Positions 8,261 through 16,347 are shown, numbered from the stretch's first letter. The stretch: DNA of 37,518 nt from Kluyvera ascorbata ATCC 33433 (GCF_000735365.1 NZ_JMPL01000033.1:1-37518), one strand, 5' to 3'. The notes: generated by a model not told the origin, from the letters alone. Numbers and translations are program-made.

Positions 8261-8579
8261 GCCCCGATTTTGACAATTTTGAGTATAGAGTGCGCGGATA
8301 AGGCCTCTGCCTCGGCGCGGTGAAATTACAGCGGGGATCACATCTCCTTAACAATAAAGTACATAAATAATGCAATAGTCACGCTTTGTGCATTTTTGTA
8401 GCAAAATGGGCGGGTTGTGTTAGCTGATGGTGCAAGGCGGGATATTTGATGGAGCAATGGCCATAAGAGCATTCAGCCTCATCCGTTGTCTTCCCGTTAC
8501 AGCATTCACGTGTATCTTCGTTGATTCCGGAGCTTTTCTTGTTCTACGCTAATAGAAAGTACACGAAGGCATGAATCCA

Positions 8580-8615
8580 GATGCATTTTGCATCCACAAC
8601 CAAATGTTCTAATAT
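8580..8615 (+). promoter_or_regulatory. Predicted promoter and palindromic operator for the HAD gene
   Basis: TTGCAT (8588-8593), a 16-bp spacer and TAATAT (8610-8615) form a plausible sigma-70 promoter ending 28 bases before the HAD gene start. The -35 element is inside a perfect palindrome, GATGCA-TTT-TGCATC (8580-8594), which looks like a regulator-binding site. The promoter and operator are predicted from sequence only. Confidence 0.45.
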
Positions 8616-8643
8616 TCTGTTTTTACAAATAATGGCGTGAAAA

Positions 8644-9324
8644 ATGATGACGATAACCGAGGCCGATAAGCAGATCCTGTCCGTTTTTGACTTTGACGGA
8701 ACGCTGACTCGGCACGATAGCTTTATTCCTTTTTTAAAATTTGCTTTCGGCCGTCGTCAGTTTGCCCGCAAGATGCTGCGCCTCGTGATCCCCACATTGC
8801 AGTGCTTCCGCCGCCGCCTCACCCGCGACGAGCTCAAGGAAGTGTTAATCACCACCTTCCTTGCTGGCCGTGATGAAAAATGGGTTCAGGAAAAAGCAGA
8901 AGCCTACTGTCTGAAATCGTGGAAAAAGCTGATGCGTCCAGCCGGGCTTCTGGCGGTTGCCGCCGAGATCTCAACCGGTGCCGAAGTGACGCTATGCTCC
9001 GCTTCGCCGATGATTGTCCTGCGACCTTTCGCTGATAAGCTGGGGATTAAGCTGATTGGTACGGAGCTCGAAAGCAAAAACGGCGTTCTGACGGGGCGGA
9101 TCGTCGGTCATAACTGCCGGTGTATTCATAAGATTAACCGCCTTGAAGCGGTTTATGGCCCGCTCAATCAGTATCATATCCGCGCATGGGGCGATACGCG
9201 TGGGGACTATGAACTGTTGGCTACGGCCAGTGATGCTCACTGGCAGCATTTCCAATCAAGCTGGTCGCGTAAGAAAAACCCAATTGCGCGGTTTCGCAGC
9301 GAGTTTATGAAAGAGTTAACCTGA
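8644..9324 (+). CDS. HAD superfamily subfamily IB phosphatase-like protein
   Basis: 226-residue soluble protein with the HAD phosphatase motifs. Motif I is DFDGTLT near residues 17-23, motif II is SASP near 118-121, and motif IV is GDTRGD near 181-186. The pattern fits the subfamily IB hydrolases (TIGR01490-like), a group that includes phosphoserine-phosphatase-like enzymes and the phosphatidylglycerophosphate phosphatase PgpC. The large helical cap between motifs I and II (about 25-105) has many basic residues, which would suit a phosphorylated or membrane-surface substrate, but the substrate is unknown. Two ATG codons stand in tandem (8644 and 8647); the ribosome-binding site is weak. It is monocistronic and converges on the terC-family gene across a terminator hairpin. 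Confidence 0.85.
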   Translation: MMTITEADKQILSVFDFDGTLTRHDSFIPFLKFAFGRRQFARKMLRLVIPTLQCFRRRLTRDELKEVLITTFLAGRDEKWVQEKAEAYCLKSWKKLMRPAGLLAVAAEISTGAEVTLCSASPMIVLRPFADKLGIKLIGTELESKNGVLTGRIVGHNCRCIHKINRLEAVYGPLNQYHIRAWGDTRGDYELLATASDAHWQHFQSSWSRKKNPIARFRSEFMKELT

Positions 9325-9329
9325 TTGAT

Positions 9330-9349
9330 CCCCGGTGGAATCACCGGGG
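9330..9349. terminator. Bidirectional terminator between HAD and terC-family genes
   Basis: CCCCGGTG (9330-9337) and CACCGGGG (9342-9349) form a perfect 8-bp stem with a GAAT loop. TGTAATTT follows on the plus strand and ATCAATCAGG on the minus strand, so the plus direction is the better terminator. It separates convergent genes. Confidence 0.7.
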
Positions 9350-9355
9350 TGTAAT

Positions 9356-10396
9356 TTATCCGTTCTTTTGGTCTTCGCCCGATTTTTCCGGGAACAGCAC
9401 GCTGGCAAGGATACCCAACGCCAGCACGCTCAGTACCACATAAAGACTGGTCGTCGCACTCAGGCTATAACCGTGGTGCCAGATATGGTCAGTGGCGTTT
9501 AGCCCAAGCTTAACCGCAATAAAGAACAGCAGCAGAATGATTGCCTTCTCCAGATGCACCAGATACTGCTTCAGCGCCTCGAGAACAAAGTAAAGGGTAC
9601 GTAGGCCGAGGATGGCGAACATCATTGCGCTATAGACAATCAGAGGCTCGCGGCTCACGGCGATGATCGCAGGCACAGAGTCAAAGGCGAACATCACATC
9701 AGACAACTCAACGACCGCAACGCACAGCAGTAACGGCGTGGCATAACGCGAGGCTTTTGCCCCGCGTCCAATCGCCACATCACGGTTTTCCGGCTTAGCC
9801 AGTTCCTCATCAACTTCTTGCTGATTCAGCAGGAAAGCGTGCCCTTTCAGTTTCGGCCAGATAGGAAAGAACCGTTTTACGAGGCGGTAGGCCAGATGCT
9901 GTGAGTAGTCCTGAATTTCATCGCTCTCATCTTTGCTTTTGAGCATCATCACCGCCGTCCACGCCACGATCAGCGCAAACACCACTTCGACGTACGGTCC
10001 GAGGCTAAGCAAGCCGGTACCAATAGCGACAAAAATGCCGCGAAATACAATCGCTCCAATAATCCCCCAGTAGAGCACACGGTGTCGGAAACGGTCTGGA
10101 ATCGCAAACCAGGAGAAGATAGCCATCATGACAAACAGGTTATCAACCGAAAGTACCTTTTCAAGCGCGTACCCGGTGATAAACAGGCTCGCGACTTCGG
10201 CTCCGTGGTGAACATATAAGAAACTGGCGAAGACCATGGCCACAATGACCCAGAAAACGGACCAAAGCGCCGCGCTTTTCAGCGATATCGGTTTGTCATG
10301 GCGATGCATAAACAGATCGATGGCGATGGCCCCTACGGATAACGCAACAAATACCAGAACCGTTTCGGCTGGAAAACCAATGTGTGTAGAGTCCAT
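9356..10396 (-). CDS. TerC family integral membrane protein (orphan TerC/Alx-like)
   Basis: 346-residue polytopic inner-membrane protein, the length of plasmid TerC and slightly longer than Alx. It has about nine hydrophobic segments. Two acidic transmembrane motifs typical of the family are present: ALEKVLSVDNLFV (residues 77-89, with Glu79 and Asp85) and ELSDVMFAFDSVPAI (near 230-245). A hydrophilic loop lies at about 150-205. TerC-family proteins are implicated in tellurite resistance (with TerABDEZ) and, for Alx/MeeY-type members, in manganese export. None of the other ter genes are nearby, so a metal-homeostasis role is the better guess. The ATG at 10396 follows AGGAATAAATA. No yybP-ykoY riboswitch was recognised in its leader. 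Confidence 0.88.
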   Translation of the reverse strand: MDSTHIGFPAETVLVFVALSVGAIAIDLFMHRHDKPISLKSAALWSVFWVIVAMVFASFLYVHHGAEVASLFITGYALEKVLSVDNLFVMMAIFSWFAIPDRFRHRVLYWGIIGAIVFRGIFVAIGTGLLSLGPYVEVVFALIVAWTAVMMLKSKDESDEIQDYSQHLAYRLVKRFFPIWPKLKGHAFLLNQQEVDEELAKPENRDVAIGRGAKASRYATPLLLCVAVVELSDVMFAFDSVPAIIAVSREPLIVYSAMMFAILGLRTLYFVLEALKQYLVHLEKAIILLLFFIAVKLGLNATDHIWHHGYSLSATTSLYVVLSVLALGILASVLFPEKSGEDQKNG

Positions 10397-10754
10397 TATT
10401 TATTCCTGAACGATATCAGTCCACGGGAGCATCCCGCTGGGAAAATCCTGATAAGCATAACGCAGCTTTATGATTTTACCCGTGCGATTTTAATATGAAA
10501 ATCAATGCCTGGAACGCAATTCGAACCCGCCAGCGTAAACGCTCATTGTCCCCGTTGTCAGTCCGCTCAGGTTTACCGTCCTGGACGCAACCTAACGTTA
10601 AAAGCGCTGTTGTTGACGCACAACCACATCGTTTATAGCAATATCCCGCCTTCCAGGTTGGCATTCGTTGTTATCAGGATTACCCTAAACTAAGCGGTGA
10701 TACCTGTTGTCACGGTTCACCTTCTGCAAGTGTTGATTTACACGAGAGAACGCT
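10397..10754. other. Intergenic region terC-family / cbpA with IS1-like relic
   Basis: 358 bases between divergent genes. It holds the terC-family leader with a small hairpin CGGGA-TGC-TCCCG (minus strand, 10424-10436), an IS1-like fragment (see separate entry) and about 160 bases of upstream DNA for cbpA. I could not pick a convincing -35/-10 pair for either gene. Confidence 0.6.
10529..10591 (+). mobile_element. IS1-family insA fragment (relic)
   Basis: The plus strand encodes ASVNAHCPRCQSAQVYRPGRN, which resembles the N-terminal zinc-finger segment of IS1-family InsA proteins (S-V-x-x-x-C-P-x-C-x-S-x-x-x-V-Y-R-x-G-x-N). Similarity stops at about 10591, where the second Cys pair of InsA should follow but does not. 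No insB, terminal inverted repeats or target duplication were seen, so this is a short decayed piece. The assignment is by recall of InsA and was not checked by search. Confidence 0.5.
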
Positions 10755-11666
10755 ATGGAATTAAAGGATTATTACGCCATTATGGGCGTGGAACCGACAG
10801 ACGATCTCAAGACAATCAAGACCGCCTATCGTCGACTCGCCCGTAAATACCATCCTGATGTCAGTAAAGAGACTGACGCGGAGGCCCGGTTTAAAGAGGT
10901 TGCTGAAGCCTGGGAAGTACTGAGTGATGAGCAGCGACGCGCCGAGTACGATCAGCTGTGGCAGCACCGCAACGATCCACAGTTCAGCCGTCAATTCCAG
11001 CAAGGAGAGAATCAAAGCTACAGTGCCGAAGATTTCGACGATATCTTCTCCACCATTTTTGGTCAGCATGCGCGCCAGCGCCCTTCCAGCCGCGGGCACG
11101 ACATCGAAATTGAAGTTGCCGTATTCCTCGAAGAAACGCTTACTGAGCATAGCCGCACTATCAGTTACAACCTGCCGGTCTACAATGCATTCGGCATGGT
11201 TGAACGTGAAATTCCCAAAACGCTAAATGTGAAAATTCCGGCTGGTGTCGGTAACGGCCAGCGTATCCGTCTGAAAGGCCAGGGTACCCCCGGCGAAAAC
11301 GGTGGGCCAAACGGTGACTTGTGGCTGGTTATCCATATTGCGCCGCATCCGCTGTTCGATATAGTTAATCAGGATCTGGAAGTGGTTGTTCCCCTGGCTC
11401 CATGGGAAGCCGCGTTGGGCGCGAAAGTTACCGTTCCGACGCTAAAAGAGAGCATCCTGCTGACCATTCCGGCGGGAAGCCAGGCCGGGCAGCGACTACG
11501 CATTAAGGGCAAGGGTCTGGTAAGTAAAAAACATACCGGCGATTTGTATGCGGTGATCAAAATAGTCATGCCGCCAAAACCTGACGATACCAGCGCCGCC
11601 CTGTGGCAACAGCTTGCGGATGCACAAAAGTTCTTTGATCCGCGCAAAGAGTGGGGGAAAGCATAA
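10755..11666 (+). CDS. cbpA: Curved DNA-binding protein CbpA, DnaJ-like co-chaperone
   Basis: DnaJ/Hsp40 paralog that stimulates DnaK and also binds curved DNA in stationary-phase nucleoids. The 303 residues are colinear with E. coli CbpA (306). The J-domain covers about residues 1-70 with the HPD motif at 37-39 (KYHPDVSK). A linker rich in Gln, Phe and Asp follows (75-110), and then the two C-terminal beta-barrel substrate-binding domains (120-300), without the zinc-finger of DnaJ. The ATG at 10755 follows GAGAGAACGCT. It overlaps cbpM by one base. In E. coli cbpAM lies elsewhere on the chromosome, so its position here next to a tRNA cluster is a synteny difference. Confidence 0.96.
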   Translation: MELKDYYAIMGVEPTDDLKTIKTAYRRLARKYHPDVSKETDAEARFKEVAEAWEVLSDEQRRAEYDQLWQHRNDPQFSRQFQQGENQSYSAEDFDDIFSTIFGQHARQRPSSRGHDIEIEVAVFLEETLTEHSRTISYNLPVYNAFGMVEREIPKTLNVKIPAGVGNGQRIRLKGQGTPGENGGPNGDLWLVIHIAPHPLFDIVNQDLEVVVPLAPWEAALGAKVTVPTLKESILLTIPAGSQAGQRLRIKGKGLVSKKHTGDLYAVIKIVMPPKPDDTSAALWQQLADAQKFFDPRKEWGKA

Positions 11667-11959
11667 TGGCTAACGTCACCGTCAACTTTACCATTACCGA
11701 ATTTTGTCTGTACACCGGTGTATCAGAAGAGGAGCTCCATGAGATTGTCGGCTTAGGGGTGATTGAACCTCATGAAAACGAGACGTTTGACGACCATGCG
11801 CTGACCGTAATGCGTCGCGCGGTGCGCCTGCGTCAGGAGCTGGAACTTGACTGGCCGGGAATTGCCGTTGCGTTAACGTTGCTGGAAGAGAATGCGCAGT
11901 TGCGTCAGGAAAACCGCCTGCTTCGCCAGCGACTGTCTCGCTTTATCAGTCATCCTTAG
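11666..11959 (+). CDS. cbpM: Chaperone modulator CbpM
   Basis: Small MerR-like protein that binds the J-domain of CbpA and inhibits both its co-chaperone and DNA-binding activities. The start is the ATG at 11666, whose A is the last base of the cbpA TAA stop, with GGGGGAAAGC as ribosome-binding site. An upstream in-frame GTG at 11651 would add five residues but is inside cbpA and not supported by the family. The 97-residue product starts [13 protein letters not shown], carries the conserved [15 protein letters not shown] core near 65-79, and ends in a leucine-rich coiled segment ([12 protein letters not shown]). It is four residues shorter than E. coli CbpM, with the gap near residues 36-41. 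Confidence 0.95.
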   Translation: MANVTVNFTITEFCLYTGVSEEELHEIVGLGVIEPHENETFDDHALTVMRRAVRLRQELELDWPGIAVALTLLEENAQLRQENRLLRQRLSRFISHP

Positions 11960-11965
11960 TGTGCC

Positions 11966-11991
11966 AGGGCCTGCAGCGGGCTGGCCCTTTT
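11966..11991 (+). terminator. Intrinsic terminator after cbpAM
   Basis: AGGGCC (11966-11971) pairs with GGCCCT (11983-11988), followed by TTTT and an AT-rich stretch, seven bases after the cbpM stop codon. Confidence 0.75.
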
Positions 11992-12296
11992 ATTATCCCC
12001 AACCCGCTCTTAATGACATTGCTCAGCAGATGGCATACCGTCAGTGATAAGAATTATTTCAAACAAGAAGACAGGTGTGGCGGAGTTTACTGGCTTCAAC
12101 CAGCCATGTTATCAGCAAAAAATACACCCAGCGGACGGAGCGACCGCTAAATCTGCGCCACCACCGGAAAACGGACAAAGCGGACAGGTTCTCTATGCTA
12201 GAGGCGATACGTTCGATTCAACATTGACAGGCTGAAGATTGCAACTCATTACACTTAGTGAGCACAAGATATGAACAGAGCGTGAATTGCAGGCAC
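11992..12296. other. Unassigned segment beside the tRNA-Leu 3' end
   Basis: About 300 bases between the cbpM terminator and the tRNA terminator. A 63-codon plus-strand frame (12044-12235) is open but has no ribosome-binding site or recognised family. Short inverted repeats occur (TGGCT-N6-AGCCA near 12090-12105; AGCGG/CCGCT at 12130-12148). I see no integrase, attachment repeat or tRNA remnant, and nothing I can name. Confidence 0.5.
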
Positions 12297-12320
12297 AAAA
12301 AAACCACCCGTAGGTGGTTT
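12297..12320 (-). terminator. Intrinsic terminator of the tRNA operon
   Basis: On the minus strand, AAACCACC and GGTGGTTT form an 8-bp stem with a four-base loop (TACG), followed by further Ts (12300-12297). It lies about 42 bases past the 3' end of the tRNA-Leu gene. Confidence 0.9.
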
Positions 12321-12361
12321 CACGACACTGCTTATTGCTTTGATTATTCTTCTGTTTCCCA

Positions 12362-12448
12362 TGGTAGCCGGAGTGGGACTTGAACCCACACAGCGCGAAC
12401 GCCGAGGGATTTTAAATCCCTTGTGTCTACCGATTCCACCATCCGGCC
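12362..12448 (-). tRNA. leuZ: tRNA-Leu (anticodon UAA)
   Basis: 87-base class II tRNA with encoded CCA (TGG at 12362-12364). The 7-bp acceptor stem GGCCGGA/TCCGGCT closes with a G-U pair, as in E. coli leuZ. The anticodon stem-loop reads GGGAT-TTTAAAA-TCCC with anticodon UAA, and the long variable arm and T-loop TTCAAGT are present. It is the last tRNA in the glyW-cysT-leuZ transcript. Confidence 0.96.
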
Positions 12449-12459
12449 AGGGAAAAAAG

Positions 12460-12533
12460 TGGAGGCGCGTTCCGGAGTCGAACCGGACTAGACGGATTTG
12501 CAATCCGCTACATAACCGCTTTGCTAACGCGCC
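12460..12533 (-). tRNA. cysT: tRNA-Cys (anticodon GCA)
   Basis: 74-base tRNA starting GGCGCGT and ending ACGCGCCTCCA, with anticodon loop TTGCAAA (GCA) in a CGGAT/ATCCG stem. It matches E. coli cysT and lies 11 bases upstream of tRNA-Leu in the same transcript. Confidence 0.97.
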
Positions 12534-12573
12534 TTTAAATCTTAAACACCCGCAATTGCCGATGCTTTTAATT

Positions 12574-12649
<76 letters not shown>

Positions 12650-12722
12650 TTTATCAAGTTGATTTGCTAACCACTTGATTTTGCTATCGTCTGGCAATCA
12701 GTGCTGCCGTTCGATGCGTTGC

Positions 12723-12750
12723 ATTCTACTTATCTGACGCGGTGAGTCAA
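12723..12750 (-). promoter_or_regulatory. Promoter of the tRNA-Gly/Cys/Leu operon
   Basis: Minus strand: TTGACT (12750-12745), 16-bp spacer, TAGAAT (12728-12723). The bases after the -10 (GCAACGCATCG) include a GC-containing discriminator typical of stringently controlled stable-RNA promoters. It sits about 74 bases upstream of tRNA-Gly. Confidence 0.8.
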
Positions 12751-12800
12751 CGGTATTTTTCGCAACTTTGTGCCGTTTGCTGAAAATTACGCCGAAACGA

Positions 12801-13349
12801 TCACTCTTGAAGCAAATCACCGCGTGCAGCGTTCAAATATTGCAGCATTGACCACAGCGTCAGCACCGCTGCGACCATGAATAACGCGATACCCGCCCAC
12901 TCAACCCAGATATTTGGACGCCACAGCATCCAAACCAGCGCAGCCATCTGTGCCGTGGTTTTTACTTTCCCAATCCAGGAGACGGCCACGCTGCTGCGCT
13001 TACCGAGCTCAGCCATCCACTCACGCAGCGCAGAGATAATAATCTCGCGCGCAATCATGGTCGCAGCCGGCAAGGTCACCCACCAGGTGTGATAGTGTTC
13101 AGCCACCAGCACCATCGCAATCGCCACCATCACTTTATCCGCAACTGGATCGAGGAAGGCACCGAAACGGGTACTTTGGTTCCAGCGACGTGCAAGATAA
13201 CCATCGAACCAGTCGGTTACCGCTGCAATGAAGAAGATCAGCGCACAAACAAAAGGCGCCCAGACGAACGGAAGGTAGAACGCCAGCACGAAAAACGGAA
13301 TCAGGATGACGCGGAACAACGTAAGCAATGTAGGAATATTATATTGCAT
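12801..13349 (-). CDS. pgsA: CDP-diacylglycerol--glycerol-3-phosphate 3-phosphatidyltransferase PgsA
   Basis: Inner-membrane enzyme that joins CDP-diacylglycerol to glycerol-3-phosphate to make phosphatidylglycerol phosphate, the committed step for phosphatidylglycerol and cardiolipin. The 182 residues equal E. coli PgsA. The CDP-alcohol phosphotransferase motif D-x2-DG-x2-AR-x8-G-x3-D-x3-D is intact ([10 protein letters not shown]...GAFLDPVAD, residues 46-71), and several hydrophobic segments surround it. It lies 55 bases downstream of uvrC on the same strand, as in E. coli, where the two are co-transcribed. The ATG at 13349 gives the conserved N-terminus [13 protein letters not shown]. Confidence 0.97.
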   Translation of the reverse strand: MQYNIPTLLTLFRVILIPFFVLAFYLPFVWAPFVCALIFFIAAVTDWFDGYLARRWNQSTRFGAFLDPVADKVMVAIAMVLVAEHYHTWWVTLPAATMIAREIIISALREWMAELGKRSSVAVSWIGKVKTTAQMAALVWMLWRPNIWVEWAGIALFMVAAVLTLWSMLQYLNAARGDLLQE

Positions 13350-13404
13350 GGCGAGGTAACTATCTGTTGTCAGTAAATATTAGCCCTATGTTGCTACAGA
13401 GCCC

Positions 13405-15237
13405 CTAATGTTTCAACGAGTAGAAGATCTTTTCTGCGAGCCCGACCGAGATTCCCGGCACTTTTGCAATATCTTCAATGCTTGCCTGCTGCAAACCTTG
13501 TAGGCCACCCATGTACTTGAGCAGCATCTGACGGCGTTTTGGCCCCACGCCTTCGATAGTCTCCAGCGAACTGGTGCTTTTAACCTTAGCGCGTTTCTTG
13601 CGGTGCCCGGAAATTGCATGATCGTGTGATTCGTCGCGAATATGCTGAATGACATGCAGCGCCGGTGAATCCGGCGGCAGGCTGAAGCCCTCACCTTCCG
13701 GCTCAAAAAACAGCGTTTCAAGACCGGCCTTACGGTCGCTGCCCTTTGCCACGCCTAACAGCAGCGGATGGTTTTTATCCCACGGCACGTTAAGCTCGGC
13801 AAATACCGCTTTCGCCTGCCCTAACTGCCCTTTCCCGCCGTCTATCAAAATCACGTCAGGAATTTTGCTGTCATCAATCGCTTTACCATAGCGACGGCGC
13901 AGTACCTGGTTCATTGCCGCATAGTCATCGCCCGGGGTAATCCCGGTGATATTATAGCGACGATACTCCGCACGCAGCGGGCCGTTGGCATCAAACACCA
14001 CGCACGAGGCAACGGTTTGTTCCCCCATGGTGTGGCTGATATCAAAACATTCCATACGTTTGATGGCCGGCAGCTTAAGCTCGGCGGAGAGCGCCTGCAA
14101 ACGTTGATGAACGGTAGACTGCTGAGAAAGTTTAGTCGACAGCGCCGTCACCGCGTTGGTTCGCGCCAGCTTCAGATAGCGAGCGCGATCGCCGCGCGGT
14201 TTGGTTTGCACCTGAATACGACGGCCTGCCAGCTCCGATAACGAATCGGCCAACAGGGTTTTATCTTTGAGCGTGAAGTCGAGCAGGATCTCGCCCGGCA
14301 GCGTACGCATCTGGCTGCCCTGGAAATAGAACTGACCAACGAAGGTTTCCACCACTTCGCCCAGTTCAGTATCGTTTGGCACTTTCGGGAAGTAGCTGCG
14401 ACTCCCCAACACCTTGCCCTGGCGGATAAACAACACGTGGACGCAGGCCATGCCCGCTTCAAACGCCACGCCAATCACGTCAAGATCATCACCGTTGTTG
14501 GAGACAAACTGTTTTTCCGTCACCCGACGAACGGCCTGAATCTGATCGCGAATGCGCGCGGCCTCTTCAAACGCCAACGCCTGGCTCGCTTTCTCCATAC
14601 GCGCAATCAGCTGCGTCAGCACCTGGTCGTCCTTCCCGGCGAGGAACAGGCGCACGTAGTCAACCTGCTGCGCGTACTCCTCCTCGCTCACCAGCCCCTT
14701 CACGCACGGCCCCAGGCAGCGACCAATCTGGTACTGCAAGCACGGACGTGAGCGGTTGCGGTAAACGCTGTTTTCGCACTGGCGGATGGGGAATATCTTT
14801 TGCAATAGCGCCAGCGTTTCTCGCACTGCGTAGCCGTTCGGGAAAGGTCCGAAATACTCCCCTTTCGCGTGTTTTGCGCCGCGATGCGTTGCCAGACGCG
14901 GATGAGCGTCTCCGCTCAGAAAAATAAAAGGATATGACTTATCGTCACGTAGCAGGACGTTATAGCGAGGCTGGTAAAGCTTGATATAGTTATGCTCAAG
15001 CAGCAGCGCTTCCGTCTCGGTATGGGTAACGGTGACATCAATCTGGGCAATCTGTGCCACCAGCGCTTCCGTTTTACGGGAGGCCACCTGGGCACGAAAA
15101 TAGCTGGAAAGGCGTTTTTTGAGGTCTTTGGCTTTGCCAACGTAAATAACCGTGCCGCCGGCATCATACATACGATAAACGCCGGGCTGGCTGGTTACAG
15201 TTTTCAGAAAGGCTTTTGAATCAAAAACATCACTCAC
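13405..15237 (-). CDS. uvrC: Excinuclease ABC subunit UvrC
   Basis: Dual-incision nuclease of nucleotide excision repair, which cuts on both sides of a UvrB-bound lesion. The chosen start is GTG at 15237, giving 610 residues as in E. coli and the conserved N-terminus [13 protein letters not shown]; the longer frame from 15264 would add nine residues inside uvrY. Domains in order: GIY-YIG nuclease (about 14-95, with [19 protein letters not shown]), a Cys-rich segment (about 150-175), the UVR domain (about 205-240, [13 protein letters not shown]), the RNase H-like C-terminal nuclease (380-540), and a helix-hairpin-helix pair at the end ([20 protein letters not shown]). Its GTGA start overlaps the uvrY stop codon. 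Confidence 0.97.
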   Translation of the reverse strand: MSDVFDSKAFLKTVTSQPGVYRMYDAGGTVIYVGKAKDLKKRLSSYFRAQVASRKTEALVAQIAQIDVTVTHTETEALLLEHNYIKLYQPRYNVLLRDDKSYPFIFLSGDAHPRLATHRGAKHAKGEYFGPFPNGYAVRETLALLQKIFPIRQCENSVYRNRSRPCLQYQIGRCLGPCVKGLVSEEEYAQQVDYVRLFLAGKDDQVLTQLIARMEKASQALAFEEAARIRDQIQAVRRVTEKQFVSNNGDDLDVIGVAFEAGMACVHVLFIRQGKVLGSRSYFPKVPNDTELGEVVETFVGQFYFQGSQMRTLPGEILLDFTLKDKTLLADSLSELAGRRIQVQTKPRGDRARYLKLARTNAVTALSTKLSQQSTVHQRLQALSAELKLPAIKRMECFDISHTMGEQTVASCVVFDANGPLRAEYRRYNITGITPGDDYAAMNQVLRRRYGKAIDDSKIPDVILIDGGKGQLGQAKAVFAELNVPWDKNHPLLLGVAKGSDRKAGLETLFFEPEGEGFSLPPDSPALHVIQHIRDESHDHAISGHRKKRAKVKSTSSLETIEGVGPKRRQMLLKYMGGLQGLQQASIEDIAKVPGISVGLAEKIFYSLKH

Positions 15238-15890
15238 TGACTTGCTAACGACTCCGCATTGCAAAGGCCATGGCGAATTGCCAGGTGCGTCAGCTCAACG
15301 TCGCCGTGTATGTTCAATTTGCTAAACATACGATAGCGATAGCTGTTGACCGTTTTGGGACTCAGACTCAACTGTTCTGAAATCTCATTCACCTTCTGGC
15401 CTTTAGTGATCATCAGCATAATCTGCAATTCACGTTCAGACAAACTGGCGAAAGGCGATTCGGTCTTTTCAGGTTCAATCTGACTCAGCGCCATCTGCTG
15501 GGCGATATCCGAAGCAATATAACGCTGCCCAGAGAACACGGAACGAATGGCGTTGACCACTTCCTGCGGCGCAGCACCTTTACTCAAATAGCCAGCGGCT
15601 CCCGCCTGCATGACTTTTGCCGGTAGTGGGTTTTCCGTGTGTACGGTTAACATGATGACTTTGGTGTCGACGGCGGAGCGCGCAATCTTACGCGTGGCTT
15701 CCAGGCCACCGATGCCCGGCATATTCATATCCATCAGCACAACGTCTACCGGGTTAGCACGGCACCACTTCACCGCATCTTCCCCACAGTTGGCTTCGCC
15801 GGTCACTCTAATGCCTTTTATATCTTCGAGAATGCGTCGTATCCCTGCGCGCACCAGTTCGTGGTCATCAACAAGAAGGACGTTGATCAA
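15234..15890 (-). CDS. uvrY: Response regulator UvrY (BarA/UvrY two-component system)
   Basis: NarL/FixJ-type response regulator, ortholog of GacA/SirA, which activates the CsrB/CsrC small RNAs and so controls carbon storage, motility and biofilm. The chosen start is TTG at 15890, preceded by CTGGAG, giving 218 residues and the N-terminus [15 protein letters not shown] as in E. coli; an in-frame ATG at 15941 would add 17 residues with no family support. The receiver domain (1-120) has Asp8, Asp9 and the phosphoacceptor Asp54 (VLMDMNMPG). The LuxR-type helix-turn-helix is at about 145-205 ([30 protein letters not shown]). It is translationally coupled to uvrC. Confidence 0.96.
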   Translation of the reverse strand: MINVLLVDDHELVRAGIRRILEDIKGIRVTGEANCGEDAVKWCRANPVDVVLMDMNMPGIGGLEATRKIARSAVDTKVIMLTVHTENPLPAKVMQAGAAGYLSKGAAPQEVVNAIRSVFSGQRYIASDIAQQMALSQIEPEKTESPFASLSERELQIMLMITKGQKVNEISEQLSLSPKTVNSYRYRMFSKLNIHGDVELTHLAIRHGLCNAESLASQ

Positions 15891-16347
15891 AGGAATAATC
15901 TCCAGGATAGGGATAACGCTACTACATCTTAATTTGCCCATACTACCGGGTTTTATATCAACTGTGAAAGTCTAAAAATGCCAGAGCATGGATTTCGATC
16001 TCGTTTTTGGAAATATTCGTGTACAGGTGCTGGAAAGACCTAAAAAACAATAGGATGCCCTGCGTCAAAATCAGTATGTCGTCAGCAATAAACGGAGTAA
16101 ACAGGCGCTTTGTCGTATATTTGATAATTAGCCCCTATAATATGTAACAACAATTAACGTCGAAGGAACCATATTTAAACAATTCGTCGCTAACTGACTG
16201 TCTTCAAAACTTTAAATAATAATTAATATCAGCTCTGAGCAGCGCACAAAAAACAGGCACTCCTTTTTTTCTCTTCGCTTGTGGTATACTGCGCCGCTTT
16301 CATAATCCGGATCGCGCATAATGCGCAGAAATTGTACGAGGCAATAA
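15891..16347. promoter_or_regulatory. Divergent uvrY / yecF control region
   Basis: 457 bases without a recognised gene. It contains an AT-rich core with a TATAAT box on the plus strand at 16136-16141 that has no good -35, and the yecF promoter at the right end. The uvrY promoter must lie here on the minus strand; in E. coli it responds to SdiA, but I could not pick a box. No sRNA gene was recognised. Confidence 0.5.
16282..16290 (+). promoter_or_regulatory. Extended -10 promoter for yecF
   Basis: TGGTATACT is a good extended -10 element (TGn-TATACT), 57 bases before the yecF start codon. The matching -35 region is a run of Ts with little similarity to TTGACA, which extended -10 promoters tolerate. 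Confidence 0.5.

Larger units (their letters stand above)
8090..8643. promoter_or_regulatory. Divergent control region between liv operon and HAD gene
   Basis: 554 bases without a convincing gene. On the liv side (minus strand) it contains two hairpins in the likely leader: CCGGCG/CGCCGG at 8143-8158 and an 8-bp stem ATGGCTGC/GCAGCCAT at 8236-8260 followed by TTTT. A TATACT box is seen on the minus strand at 8282-8287, without a good -35. A purine-rich TTAAGGAGATG sequence occurs on the minus strand near 8340-8352 but heads no useful reading frame. On the plus side, a promoter for the HAD gene lies near 8588-8615. AT content rises toward the HAD gene. No Leu/Ile/Val-rich leader peptide was found. 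Confidence 0.6.

Noticed and set aside
8341-8400. Sigma-54 promoter for the liv operon
   Set aside because: TTGCAT occurs on the minus strand but the GG dinucleotide expected 10 bases upstream of the GC is AG, so the -24/-12 pattern fails.
9356-10396. Tellurite resistance (ter) operon
   Set aside because: Only one TerC-type gene is present; TerABDEZ are absent, so a tellurite phenotype cannot be claimed.
10397-10504. yybP-ykoY manganese riboswitch upstream of the terC-family gene
   Set aside because: I looked for the conserved loop sequences of this family on the minus strand and saw only a small CGGGA/TCCCG hairpin; not enough to call.
11992-12361. Prophage attachment site at the tRNA-Leu gene
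   Set aside because: No repeat of the tRNA 3' end and no integrase were found inside the window.
15238-15264. Longer uvrC start inside uvrY
   Set aside because: Extra nine residues are not conserved; GTG at 15237 gives the exact E. coli length and a GTGA overlap with uvrY.
15891-15941. Longer uvrY start at an upstream ATG
   Set aside because: TTG at 15890 has a good ribosome-binding site (CTGGAG) and reproduces the conserved N-terminus of 218 residues.
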